A stretch of DNA of 64,000 nt. Source: Polytrichum commune. Lineage: Eukaryota > Streptophyta > Polytrichopsida > Polytrichales > Polytrichaceae. Made by a program: the position numbers and the translations under genes. The stretch spans positions 29,995,501 to 30,059,500 of the forward strand of contig OX485805.1 in assembly GCA_950295325.1 (NCBI GenBank). Reading direction: 5' to 3'. Positions 33,562 through 44,180 of this stretch are shown here, one piece after another. The first letter of the stretch is position 1, and the number at the start of each line of letters is the position of its first letter. The notes under the pieces are model-generated. The model did no database searches. It saw only the letters and a program-made list of their open reading frames with translations, and had not been told where the DNA came from.

Positions 33562-34256
33562 ATGTGGTTGGTTCTTTTTATGTACCAGTTTAAGCCAATA
33601 CTAAAATAAAATAAACCTTATTCTATAAAATCTAGTGACACTACCATACAAGTTAGTAGAGACATTGTATATATTTTTTAATTATTCTATATATTTACAT
33701 AACTACAACTTATAATTCTGTGAAGAATATGTATACATAATACAACAAAGTTTAAATCAGTACCTCTTTTGTGCACTCACATATACTCATACGGATTTAG
33801 TATAGTGCACCCCCCCAATTGATCACTAATGTGGGCCACATTAAATTTAAGCCCACACCAATTCCCTAGTTTAATATCAATGTGGACCAGATTAATTTGC
33901 TTTTCTATAATGTTCTAATTTGTGTAAGGTGTTGGTAAGATATCTTTATGAAGCCTATGGGAACTCGGGGGATGCACTCTACATTATGTTTGAGAATCAC
34001 GTGCGTTCATGACCCCTTCTAAAAACCCCAATGTATACCATAAGTTATATGTCTAAGTAGAGATTGTGCCAACTTGAAGTAGTCCTCGCGATTTGCGAAC
34101 GTTTATCTTTCGCTGTAGGCATCGTAAAAAAAAGCGGGTGGGTTCGTTGGAAAGCTGGGAACCTAAACCCTCAAACCATGTATGGAAACACTTCTACATG
34201 AGTGTGAAAACAAAACAATGGCACATATGTGGTAGCAATTTGGAATGACATAGACG
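33562..34256. other. Conserved non-coding DNA of the giant element
   Basis: AT-rich; closely matches 54825-55511. I see no gene in it. Confidence 0.5.
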
Positions 34257-34590
34257 TAGGGTTTAGGGTTTAGGGTTGTGAAACCATATGAACCACAAAG
34301 GTTGAAACACAAATATATACTTTGTTGAATTAAAATGACATTCGAATGCGTGTGGGTTGTGAAACCATACGAACCACTAAGGTTGAAGCACAAATATGTG
34401 ATTTGTTGAATGAAAATGGCATTCGGATGCCTGAAATGCGTTGTGAAACCATATGAACCACAAAGGTTGAAACACAAATATGTACTTTGTTGAATTAAAA
34501 TGACATTCGAATGCGTGTGGGTTGTGAAACCATACGAACCACTAAGGTTGAAGCACAAATATGTGATTTGTTGAATGAAAGGACAACCCA
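34257..34590. repeat. Short TTTAGGG run and 81-84-bp tandem repeat
   Basis: A few TTTAGGG units (34257-34276) lead into four units starting GTGAAACCATA at 34278, 34359, 34443 and 34524. Alternate units resemble each other most, suggesting a higher-order dimer of about 165 bp. The 148-codon minus-strand frame here follows the period and is not a gene. Confidence 0.8.
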
Positions 34591-34798
34591 TCAAATATAG
34601 AAGCTTCAAAGAGGTATCAAAGAGGTTTCCAATGCGGGTGTCAGAAGGACTTTTTTTAAAAGTGCAACTAACTTTTTGACTTCACCAACTTTATTTTTAT
34701 TCCTATTGTGTTGTCTTTATCTTACTAACGAGAATTGGATCCTCTACATCTTGGATTACATCAAATATTGTAAATTTTATAAAGTCCTTTGAGCTCAG

Positions 34799-34806
34799 TA
34801 TATAAG
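34799..34806 (+). promoter_or_regulatory. TATA box of the 184-aa gene
   Basis: TATATAAG, 42 bases upstream of the ATG; the same box lies at the same distance in copy 2. Confidence 0.6.
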
Positions 34807-34847
34807 TCGAGCATTTAGACTCATACATATAACGAGGGTAGAGTATC

Positions 34848-35402
34848 ATGAATAGGATGGGAGAGAAGAGAGACATATTTGAGGATCTAGGATGTGATGA
34901 GGAGATAGCAAATTTAGGTGAACCCGATATTCCATTCAATCCATCATCCGAGCGTGAGAAAGATGAGAGAAGTGCTAGAGATCGATTTCGTGATGATTAT
35001 GTCATGACCCCCTTCTCACAATCTACACAAGCATGGAAGTTGAGGGCGGAGGAGGATCAACGACGATATGCGGCGAAATTCGAGATCAATGCAGTGGAGA
35101 AGGACCTAACAAAAAGCATGGGTGGAGATCCAAATGATGTGGTTGATTTGAGCGTGGATATTTGGGTGAAGCCCAGGAATGTGGATGACAATTCAATCGA
35201 CATTGAAGATGTCAAGGTAGCGGAAGAATCTTCAAGGACTTTGCCTTTTCGTAAGAAGAGGAGAGGATTATCGCCTCATCGGCTACCATTGAAGGAACGG
35301 ATGAAAGACCGAACGATTAGCTATGTTGATTTACTTCGACCGAATCCTCTCCCAAAAATGGACCCTCGACGGAAGCCACAAACATCTACGAGGTTGCCAT
35401 AA
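34848..35402 (+). CDS. Unrecognised 184-aa cargo protein, copy 1
   Basis: The ATG frame begins MNRMGEKRDIFEDLG. The N-terminal two-thirds is highly charged; a basic cluster FRKKRRGLSPHRLPLKERMK lies at about 131-150, followed by a Pro/Arg-rich tail ending STRLP. A nuclear location is plausible from the basic cluster; no domain is recognised. The copy at 56097-56657 is 186 aa. The last 65 or so residues are identical, while the N-terminal part has many replacements and a net two-codon insertion, yet the frame is kept. TATA and poly(A) signals are close by. It is probably a real small gene of the element with unknown function. Confidence 0.6.
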   Translation: MNRMGEKRDIFEDLGCDEEIANLGEPDIPFNPSSEREKDERSARDRFRDDYVMTPFSQSTQAWKLRAEEDQRRYAAKFEINAVEKDLTKSMGGDPNDVVDLSVDIWVKPRNVDDNSIDIEDVKVAEESSRTLPFRKKRRGLSPHRLPLKERMKDRTISYVDLLRPNPLPKMDPRRKPQTSTRLP

Positions 35403-35498
35403 CGGAAGTCAAGTTGACGGAATGAAGTGGAATATTAAATCATGCATGGTTTGTTCATGTATGTGATTTATAAAGGGCATTTGTACCGTCGTCGCAAT

Positions 35499-35504
35499 AA
35501 TAAA
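35499..35504 (+). terminator. Poly(A) signal of the 184-aa gene
   Basis: AATAAA about 100 bases after the stop, conserved at 56754-56759 in copy 2. Confidence 0.5.
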
Positions 35505-35757
35505 GTTATTACTTGTACAATATATTGTACCACTTCTATGATATATATTTTTTATAAAATTTCAACCAACCGCTTATTATTGCATACTTCTATGGGGTGA
35601 TAATTTGTTGGTCATCATACTACATTGGTTACTTTGTTGCTTGAGGGATCCTTCATTAGTTTTGTGTGAATAAGTACACCGGTTATGATATTTAGTGTCA
35701 CATATATTATTTGCGAAGGGCCTAAGTTAGATGGGGTGCGGATGGGGGGACGCAGAA

Positions 35758-35900
35758 ATGTGCAGTAGAAATATTATTGCATATTCATGTAGAGGACTTC
35801 ATTACCTATCCATGGATACCAAGAACTCATTTTTTGGACTTCATATGAATTTTTGAGAGCCAAAAAACCGAGACTATGTCCAAACTTCCAAAAAAAGTTA
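35758..35900. repeat. 150-bp module, copy M3
   Basis: Third direct copy of the module seen at 28885 and 32450, directly before array C. The DNA just upstream (35668-35735) resembles the MITE end at 20936. Confidence 0.8.
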
Positions 35901-35914
35901 AAAAGTGCAGATTC

Positions 35915-36715
35915 AAGGGGAACGCGGGAGCGGACGGATGGGAACTCTAAAGCGGACGTAGGGAAACATGGAGCGGACGAGAGGGAACGTTGGAGCGGAC
36001 GGGGGGAGCGGACGGGGAGCGGACGGGGAGCGGACGGGGAGCGGACGGGGAGCGGACGGGGGGAACGCGGGAGCGGACTGAGGGGAACGGACGGAGGGGA
36101 ACATGGGCGGACGGAGGGGAACGAGGGGGCGGACAGAGGGGAACGCGGGGCGGACGGAGGGAACGAGGGGGCGGACGTACGGGAACGGGTGCGGACGTAG
36201 GGAACGAGGGGGCGGACGTAAGGGAACGGGTGCAGACTCGGACGGGGGGGGGGAACGGGCGCGGACGGTAGGGAACGGGTGCGGACTGGGAGGGGAACGG
36301 GTGCGGACTGGGAGGGGAACGCGGACGGACGGGGAGGGGAACGGGTGCGGACTGGGAGGGAACGGGTGCGGACTGGGAGGGGAACGCGGGCGGACTGGGA
36401 GGGGAACGCGGGCGGACTGGGAGGGGAACGGGTGCGGACTGGGAGGGGAACGGGCGCGGATTGGGAGGGAACGGGTGCGAACTGGGAGGGGAACGGGCGC
36501 AGATTGGGAGGGAACGGGTGCGGACTGGGAGGGGAACGCGGGCGGACTGGGAGGGAACGGGTGCGGACTGGGGGGAACGGGTGCGGATTGAGGGGGAACG
36601 GGCGCGGACTGGGGGGAACGGGTGCGGATTGAGGGGGAACGGGCGCGGACGGGAGGGAACGGGTGCGGACTGGGAGGGGAACGGGTGCGAACAGGGTGGG
36701 AACGGGGAGCGGATG
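35915..36715. repeat. G-rich minisatellite array C (5' of RING-variant gene)
   Basis: Two sub-arrays: short AGCGGACGGGG units (about 36000-36060), then GGGAACGGGTGCGGACT units of 17-18 bp to 36715. It runs straight into the 5' end of the RING-variant gene. Proline/arginine-rich frames of more than 250 codons cross it on the minus strand and are artefacts. Confidence 0.85.
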
Positions 36716-36729
36716 GAGCACAGTTCTAG

Positions 36730-38528
36730 ATATTCCATACACTCCCGTTCCGGAGTGGTTCAGGAGGAATCCTCGACTAGTGGATGAGCCTGGGGCCCCA
36801 ATTCCAGAGGGTCGGGAACCAAAAAAACCTCGTAATCATAAACGACCAGCCAATGACGTGAAGATGGCCATCGAGGAGGCGTTTGAGCATATGGATGAGG
36901 GCATGGAGGCAAATATCGAGGTCAACAACCTGATCAACGACGTGGTTAACGAGGTCCTGGACGAGGTAAACCTTGGTGAATTTGGAGCGGACCCGATGGA
37001 CAGCAGAATGGAGGAATTGCGTAAGCAACATGCGTTGGAAATTCGTGAGTATAAAACGATGATTTTCGAGTTGGAAAATCGAGTTGCAACACTTACGATG
37101 GGGGAGGCTAGCAGTTCAAATAGTACACCACTTAACCTTCAGTCTTTGGAAGCAGAGAGGGACGCAGCTTTACAGGAGGCCAAGATTGCAAAGTCACAAG
37201 CTCTGGAAGTATGTATGAGGAATGAAGTAATGCGAGGAAAGATAGAGGCTTTGCAAAAGGAGGTGGTGGACATCCAACAACAACTTCAAGTGGTCAATGA
37301 AGTGGTTGTTGATCACGAAGCCAAGATTGGCGGACTAGAAGAGCAGAATGCAAGGTTGAAGAAATTCTTGTTGGATGCGATTGTGGAGCACAAGAATATG
37401 ACGACAAGCACATTGCTTGCTATGGCCAAGGCTCGTCAATTTGAAGCTGAGTTTGAGAGCATCCAGAAGGAATGGAACCGCAATCAGAGAATGCGGAACA
37501 TGATGCTCACGTCATGGCCAGAAGACGAGCATATGTACCATAGTAGGTGGGATATAACTAATGAGTGGACATTACCAAACGGGAGCATCGATTGGTGTCA
37601 AGTGACCGATCCAGATCACCATTGGGATGTGACCCAAGTGCATGAATATCCATTCCGCATGAGGGGTGAGTTGTTATGGCCAAATCCACATACAATGGTC
37701 TTCGACGGAACCGCGTGTGCGATTTGCCAATCTCCATTTGGCCCGGAAGGATGCTATCAAGTTGGATCATGTGGGGCCCAATTCCATCCACAATGTCTAA
37801 TAGGGAATATGATCAAGAAACGCCAATATCCTCATTGCAGATCACCCTTCCACCCTCGTTTGTACCTCCAATTTGGCCTTCGGGATTACATGCTTAATGA
37901 CTGGGTATTAAAGCCATGGGACTTTCCCTTCGATCTTCAAGAGTTTGATGGGGAGAATGTTGAGTGGAGTTGGTTATACAATTGTGCCAAAGTTGAGCTA
38001 TGGCACGAGAACAGAGATGGCGACTGGACACGGAATGCACGTCAAATTTTGTATGTTGCAGACGAGTTGTATCCCAACAAGCCCCCTGATCATGGCTTGA
38101 AAAGATTTTTGTACCAAACTCTTGAATGGCATTGGGATACAACCAGCAGACAATTAAAGAGAGGCATTCAGCCTCCTTGGTACAATACAGCAGGTCTCGA
38201 ATCAGTATCGGAGCATGATTTGGAAGAAGATGCAGATGACATGCCTACGGAACGGGATCCGAGATATGAATTGCAGTTAGAGGTGGGGTACCACAATAAC
38301 AGGCTGCAGTTGGCTGCAATTGATGCACTCTTGTATAGAGTTGCGGATGATGTGATATTGAGATGGCTAAATGGTGGGCCTAGACCACGTAATGCCGTTC
38401 CATTGTCTCCTGGTAGTCGTCCATACCTCACCCGTGGAACAACGCGAAGCATAGAAGCGGGGGAATCATCTCGAGCACGACGAGGATCTACTTCAGCTAG
38501 AATAGACCTCGATTCAGATTCGGATTAG
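36730..38528 (+). CDS. Coiled-coil and RING-variant cargo protein, 5' end uncertain
   Basis: Coding sequence is clear from about 36730 (DIPYTPVPEWFRRNPRLVDE). The frame continues back into the minisatellite without an ATG; the first in-frame ATG is 36864 (MAIEEAFEHM). An acceptor-like TTCTAG ends at 36729, so an upstream exon may exist or have been lost. From about 37000 to 37520 the protein is Glu/Lys/Leu-rich and likely coiled coil. At 37716-37845 a RING-like cluster reads CAIC, then SCGAQFHPQC and YPHCRSPF. The usual Cys before the last Cys is Tyr, so one metal ligand is altered. A C-terminal acidic and Ser/Arg tail ends DLDSDSD. An E3-ligase-like role is possible but not shown. Confidence 0.6.
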
Positions 38529-39228
38529 GCATTTTTGTACCATGTTTAGAAAGTTGTATAGGAACGGAGGAAGACTTTGGACACAATGAACATATTTCAT
38601 GTTCAAAGAATATGTAATATAAAGAGGATTTACCGACAAGTTGTCATTTCTAAGATCGTGTAAAAGATAGCATATGGATGTCACATGTTTTAATGTTATT
38701 CGAAACTTTTAAAAACTTACTTGAATATTAGTAATTCATATGATAGTCTAACCAAAAGTATTATTGACTACATAGTCAATATTGAATACCACATAAAGAT
38801 ATAATTATATAAAACGGATAGAAAGGTCCTCAAAAAGAGGATGTCACCAACAAAGCATGTACAATCGAGCAATAGGAGATTGCAATATTTATAAAAGCAT
38901 TTTCTTTAAGAAGCTCAATAAATAAACATAAAACTCCATTCACAATAAGAATAATACAAAATAGTAATTAATAAAGGCATAACATGTTGTTGGAAATTAA
39001 TTGCAATGCTAAGTTGACAACCATATTGTATTTTAAAATTTAAAAAAAAACATGCAATAAATAATTTTATTGCTATAATAATATGATACAACTTCGAAGG
39101 TAACGTTCGCTTTGTGGTCTAAATGTCTTACCGAAGGCCCTAAGGTTGTAACTTGTATCAATTTTGACGTAAGTAATAAATTATGGGAGTACGTGGGAGC
39201 ACCAAAATACCACATTTGTGCAAAACCA
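38529..39228. other. Convergent intergenic region
   Basis: AT-rich DNA between the ends of the RING-variant and transposase genes; no gene seen. Confidence 0.5.
39066..39071 (-). terminator. Poly(A) signal of the hAT transposase
   Basis: AATAAA on the minus strand about 160 bases beyond the transposase stop codon. Confidence 0.45.
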
Positions 39229-42200
39229 TTACATTCGAATCCGTACTGTGGGATCATTTGCTTCGACACATCTTGGGTCCTCTTCAGACTCGTCTGTGCT
39301 GCAATCATCATCCGTTTGGGGAGTCGCACTCCGAAGATGCAACTCTCGGTCACGTTGTGAGAAAATTATCTTCTTGGTCGGCCGGGAGCCCTCTGCATCC
39401 TGTATGCCATTTTCATCTAGATGTGGTCTACCCTCATCTTCATTGTAGTCTTCAGCAGTAAACGGAAGCGATCTTCCCTGATACCTCTTCCTAGTACGTT
39501 TGACACCTCTCATAGTTCTCTGACGCCCTCCACCCGTACCACGACTTGAGTGCACTTCATTTCTACTTCCATCTATAAAAACATCCCCCGTTGTACTTCC
39601 GCCTCCAACTCCAAGGCCACCTGTTCCATTGGATTGACTGTGTGGAAGTGAAACTGATGCGGACGGAATTGCAATTAGTATGTTCTCAACAACATGTCGA
39701 CGAACAGATTGACGACGTGGCGCCTCAGTAGTAACATTTCTTGAAACATTGTGTATAGCAACCAAAGTAGCACCCACCGTAGTTGCACGTGAAACACCCA
39801 ATCTAGAAGTATTGGTAATACTTCGAGTGAGAGGACGACGTTGACCTTGTACATGCACTTGCACCGTAGAGGTGGATGCAGTTCTTTGAAGAGCACGGAA
39901 TCGAGTTGTAGGTATTTCAGGAACATTGGGCGTTTGATCTTCTACACGATGGTTGGATATGAGGGAGGCGTTTATGGATTCAGAATGTACTCGGGCTGGA
40001 AGTGGATCCTGTTGAACGTGCGTTGGCTCATTTGCGGGTAGTACATTGTCACCTTCACCAAAAGAAAGAGAATCGCTCCGAGGTTGCAAGGAATCTACTT
40101 CAATTCTTACATTCTCACTTGCCCCCATAGCAACATTATGGTCAGGGCGAAACCCTTGTCCAGTGTGGAGAGTTTCAAAAGGCGGTCCTCCAATAGACCC
40201 CTCATGATCATCATGCATTCCGTCGTTATGTTGGGGGACATCCGGTTCATCAAAATCAAACACCCCAAGGTTTCCATCACCACCATTGCCATCCTCATCT
40301 TCTGAATCATGATTCTCGGAATCGAGGTCATCCAAATCAAATTCGATGTCATCAACATTGTTGTCATCATCATTTCCGGCCCTATCATTTGGATCCACGT
40401 CATCTTCGTTGTCATCTTCTTCGTCAAGGTCATCGTCAGAATGGACCTCATTCAATTCGTACCATTGCGTAGGTCTTGGGCCCCTCCGATGTCGAATGAG
40501 CCTACTATTGGTATATATGTAGATGAGGTCCTCAGCACGACTATGCTTCAAGCGATTGCGACTCTTGTTGTGAATATATGAGTACATGCTCCAATTGCGT
40601 TCACATGCGGATGCGGAACATACTTGTGTAAGGATACGTCTTGCTATTGTTTGGAGGGCTTTAGCTCCACCTCCCATTGCATCCCACCATTCATGGAGAG
40701 GTGCGGCATGCACGCTCGGGTCAGTAGAATCAGCAAAAGGCCCTCGATTTTCAAGGAAATCTTGGTACTGGTGGAGGATTTGGACATAAGTGTCCTCATC
40801 TTGAGCAAGCCTGCGAAGAACTCGATTTAGGATTGTCCTCGAATTGTCATCCTCATGGAGTGGGGCCCAACCACGTAGAAGCGGATTTAACATCGCTCCA
40901 GCCCAATGTAGATCATTCCACATCAACCTCCATCTATTTTGAAACGTTAGCATAGCATTTGCAGCAAGCTTAGGGCTTAAGCGAAATGGAGGTTTACTGA
41001 ATCCACGAATATGGGTTTGTAAATCATGCATGACCCTCCAAGCCATTCCCATTGCAGGCGCCTTGCCATCAAATACACGAAGAGCTTTAACAACCGGGAT
41101 CACCATATACAAGAAATTTTCGCACGTGTTCCAGAATCCATCAGAACGTATAAAGTGTCGCAACCCTTGCTAACCCCCTTAGCAATCTTGCCAATTTTCA
41201 ATTCTAGCAAAGGTTACGAGCGCTAACCAATCGCATTCCGCCATGCTAATGGTTAGCTCCTCCTACCCCGGACCTTATAGTTCATAGGAGGGAACCAACC
41301 CTCCTACTTTGCTTTCGGGACTCACCCCTTAATCGGTAACCCATTTCCCCAATGTGGACTTCCATCCATGGAAGTCCAATCCTATGTTGATCATCGCATT
41401 GCCGGAGCAACACTACAACAACCCGAACCATACTAGGCAACTATGGCCTCACATTGGGCCAATGCCCATGGAGGCCGTGCCGTTCGGCCTCGGGTGGGTG
41501 AGGCCACACCACCTCACCCATATAAGCCTCTAGGACTTCACGCGGGGCCCCTACCCCACCGTCAACCAACCTCTTGTCTCTCTACCAAGAGTTGGGGCCA
41601 AGTGGACATTTTCCTTTAGCTGCTGGGCCTAGAACCCCCCCAGCAGCTTCAGACCATCATAACTTCCTTGTATGATGTCTGATCATAACAACCAACCACT
41701 CCATCTTCATCTACGCTTCACGTAGATGCCGATGGGCTCCTCACTTGCTCCATTTGAGCAAGTCTTGAGGAAGTTATGCCTGTTTGAACCTTGGCAGTCC
41801 CGGGAATCACTCCCAGGCACTGCTGTACCAGGGCGCTGTCCCGGGACAGCGCCCCACTCAAATGGCCATAACTCCTAGCTCACACCTCCGATTGAGGTGT
41901 TCTTGAGCTTTCTAGAATCACCACGCCATGAGCTACGCATAACTCATGGCCTTACCCTTGTGCCTCCTAGTCTTCGTGGGTGGGAGGCGTTCCCAACGCC
42001 CGGGGCCCTCACCCACACTAGGATCACTTGGGCCCTCTCACCAACGGCGCCACAAGTCCCGGGTGTCACTCCGGGGTCCCCCTTGTGCCCATGGTGTTTC
42101 GGGAACTCCTCATGGAGAGGTGCGCGACATAAAGCTTCGCACAGCAGAGCCCTTCATGTAAGAGGTGCGAGATCTCCTCCTCATATCACGCATTAGAGTA

Positions 42201-43405
42201 GGCCAATCCTCATCAACCACCATTCTTTCCAAAGCATTGCGTACTTGGAGAAGACGTTCTATCATGATGAAGTTCGTTGCAAAACGGGTCTCTACAGGTA
42301 GGCGGAGTGAGAGATTTGGTGACAACCTCCGGAATATAGCTTGAGAAGCATGATGGTTTTTAACAAATACACAAATATGGCGCACTTTTTTTACCAACTT
42401 TTTCACCCATTCCTCCTTCCCCCAATCTTCTAAGAGGAGATCTAGGCAATGTGCAGCACATCCTTGAAAATATAGATCGGGATTTGCTCGAATCAAGTCA
42501 CGAGCAGCGGAGGCCATAACTGGGGCATTGTCGGTGCAAACTTGGACCACATTATGTCGACCAACCTTTTCCACAAATGGTTGAATTTGAGCAGCAACGT
42601 AGACATGATCCTTGTGATTTCCCGTGGTGTCAATGGTACCCAAGAAAACGTCTCCCTTTGTGCCACATTGAAGAACGTTTAGGAGAGGTCGGTTTTACAC
42701 GTTGTCCCATCCATCGCAACATAGTGTAACGCCATATTTGTCAACGGAATTCCCCAGCTTCTCCTTCACTTGCCTATCTAGGTCAACCTTTTTATCAGTT
42801 AACAACTTCGTACGGATGGCATTGTACGATGGTGGTGTGTAGGCTGGCATTCGATGATGGGCAGTTTCACGCACAACATTAACAAATACAGAATGTCTCA
42901 CAATGTTGAAAGGAATGTTAGCTTCATAAAAAGCCGTTGCCCATGCTTTATCAAGGAGTTGTTTTGTTGACACATTGAACCCCTCCGTTATGTTGAGTTG
43001 ACGTAGTTCACGAGGAGGTGTGCCATATATCACAACATCAAAATGTTGAGTGGATTGGGACATAAGCAAAGGCTCTGTTTCACTAATTACGGAGTCCGCT
43101 ATAATAGGCTCCAGAGGTACAATATCTGGCACCGGAGAGTCCTCATTTACAATGCCTACATGTAAGGGCACAATGCCTCCGCAATGTTCAAACAAGACCC
43201 TAATATGCGGGGGAACCATCCTACATGTGGAAACATCACAAGCACCCCCTACAGGAGGTCTATAACCAAGGTGGGCCAACATTCTATTTCCTCGGTAAGA
43301 TATGACGAACGGGCAAAACCTACATTTAACCTGCCTTTGTGATTTACCGGGAACCATCCCCTTATCCTCGTACCAATGATCCCATGCATCATTTCGGCGT
43401 GACAT
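39229..43405 (-). pseudogene. hAT transposase (BED, DUF659, hATC), two lesions
   Basis: The likely start is the ATG at 43405 (MSRRNDAWDHW), just after an acceptor-like TATTTGCAG, so the leader may hold an intron. In order: BED finger (CRFC ... AHL), DUF659 region (CCDGWDNV), the DDE-type core (VVQVCTDNAPV, CAAHCLDLLLEDWG) and the hATC block (CSASACERNWSMYSYIHNKSRNR as family pattern, about 40590-40520). A long acidic, low-complexity tail of about 370 residues follows, unusual for hAT proteins. Lesion 1: a TAA at 42695-42697 where relatives carry a sense codon before NRPLLNV. Lesion 2: a solo LTR at 41156-42129 with its duplicated TAAAG. Counting the target site once, the total is 3,198 bases, a multiple of three (1,066 codons with stop). 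The gene was therefore intact before these events. Confidence 0.85.
41156..42129 (-). mobile_element. Solo LTR of a Ty3/gypsy element in the transposase gene
   Basis: The 974-bp LTR starts TGTCGCAACCC and ends GGTGCGCGACA. It is flanked by an exact 5-bp duplication TAAAG (41151-41155, 42130-42134). It is closely similar to the LTR at 58635-59606. Strand is assigned from that copy's pol genes. A 24-bp perfect palindrome (half-site GGGCGCTGTCCC) lies at 41831-41854. Confidence 0.9.
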
Positions 43406-43649
43406 GACTTCAACAAAACCTGCAAATACAAACAAGTTAGAGCAAGTAACTTTGATCGCATACTAGGTCCTGTTCAAGAGTGCCACAAGGGCAACCCTAA
43501 TTCACAGTCACTAGATTGGACAAAGTATCCTCTGCATTCGGGTCTCACGCATTCAATCCTCACTCCTCAAAGGAGAATCAAAAGACTTGAGACACACTAT
43601 GTCAGTGGAGGCAAAAATGGCACCTTGAACCCTCAATTTATAGTATTCG
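43406..43649. other. 5' flank and leader of the transposase gene
   Basis: Contains the inferred acceptor TATTTGCAG on the minus strand near 43420-43430, and otherwise no recognisable feature before the minisatellite. Confidence 0.4.
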
Positions 43650-44035
43650 AATCGGACGGGGGAGCGGACGGGGGAGCGGACGGGGAGCGGACGGGGAGCG
43701 GACGGGGAGCGGACGGGGAGCGGACGGAGGGGGGGGAGCGGACTGGGGGGCGGACGGGGGAGTGGGGGGGAGCGGACGAACGGGGGGAGGAGCGGACAAG
43801 GGAGCGGACGGACGGGGGGGCGGACGGACGGGGGGGGAGTGGACGGAAGGGCGGACGGGAGAGGGTGGGGAGCGGACAGGGGAGGGTGGGGAGCGGAGGG
43901 GGGGGGCGGACGGGGAAGCGGACGGAGGGGGGGGGAGCGGACGGGTTGGGGACGGGGCGGGGAGCGGGAGCGGACGGGGGGGAACGTGGGCGAACGGGGG
44001 TTGGGAACGGGGGCGGACGGGGGGGCGGACGGGCT
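43650..44035. repeat. G-rich minisatellite array D (5' of transposase)
   Basis: Units GGAGCGGACGGGGA and variants, G-rich on the plus strand, about 230 bp from the right terminus and about 245 bp upstream of the transposase start. Confidence 0.85.
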
Positions 44036-44180
44036 CTAGTAAATTTTTCTCCACTTTACCTTTACTTTGCTGACATGTCATCACACGTGGACATTGTAAA
44101 TCCTACGTGTCCGAATTGGGTTAATGTAATTACACAAAAAAATCGGTAAAATTCAAGTCCGTCAGGATAAAGACAGCATC

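Noticed and set aside
34163-34609. 148-codon minus-strand frame with a repeated NLSGSYGFTTH-like motif
   Set aside because: It is the translation of an 81-84-bp tandem repeat. The copy in the second element is broken into different frames.
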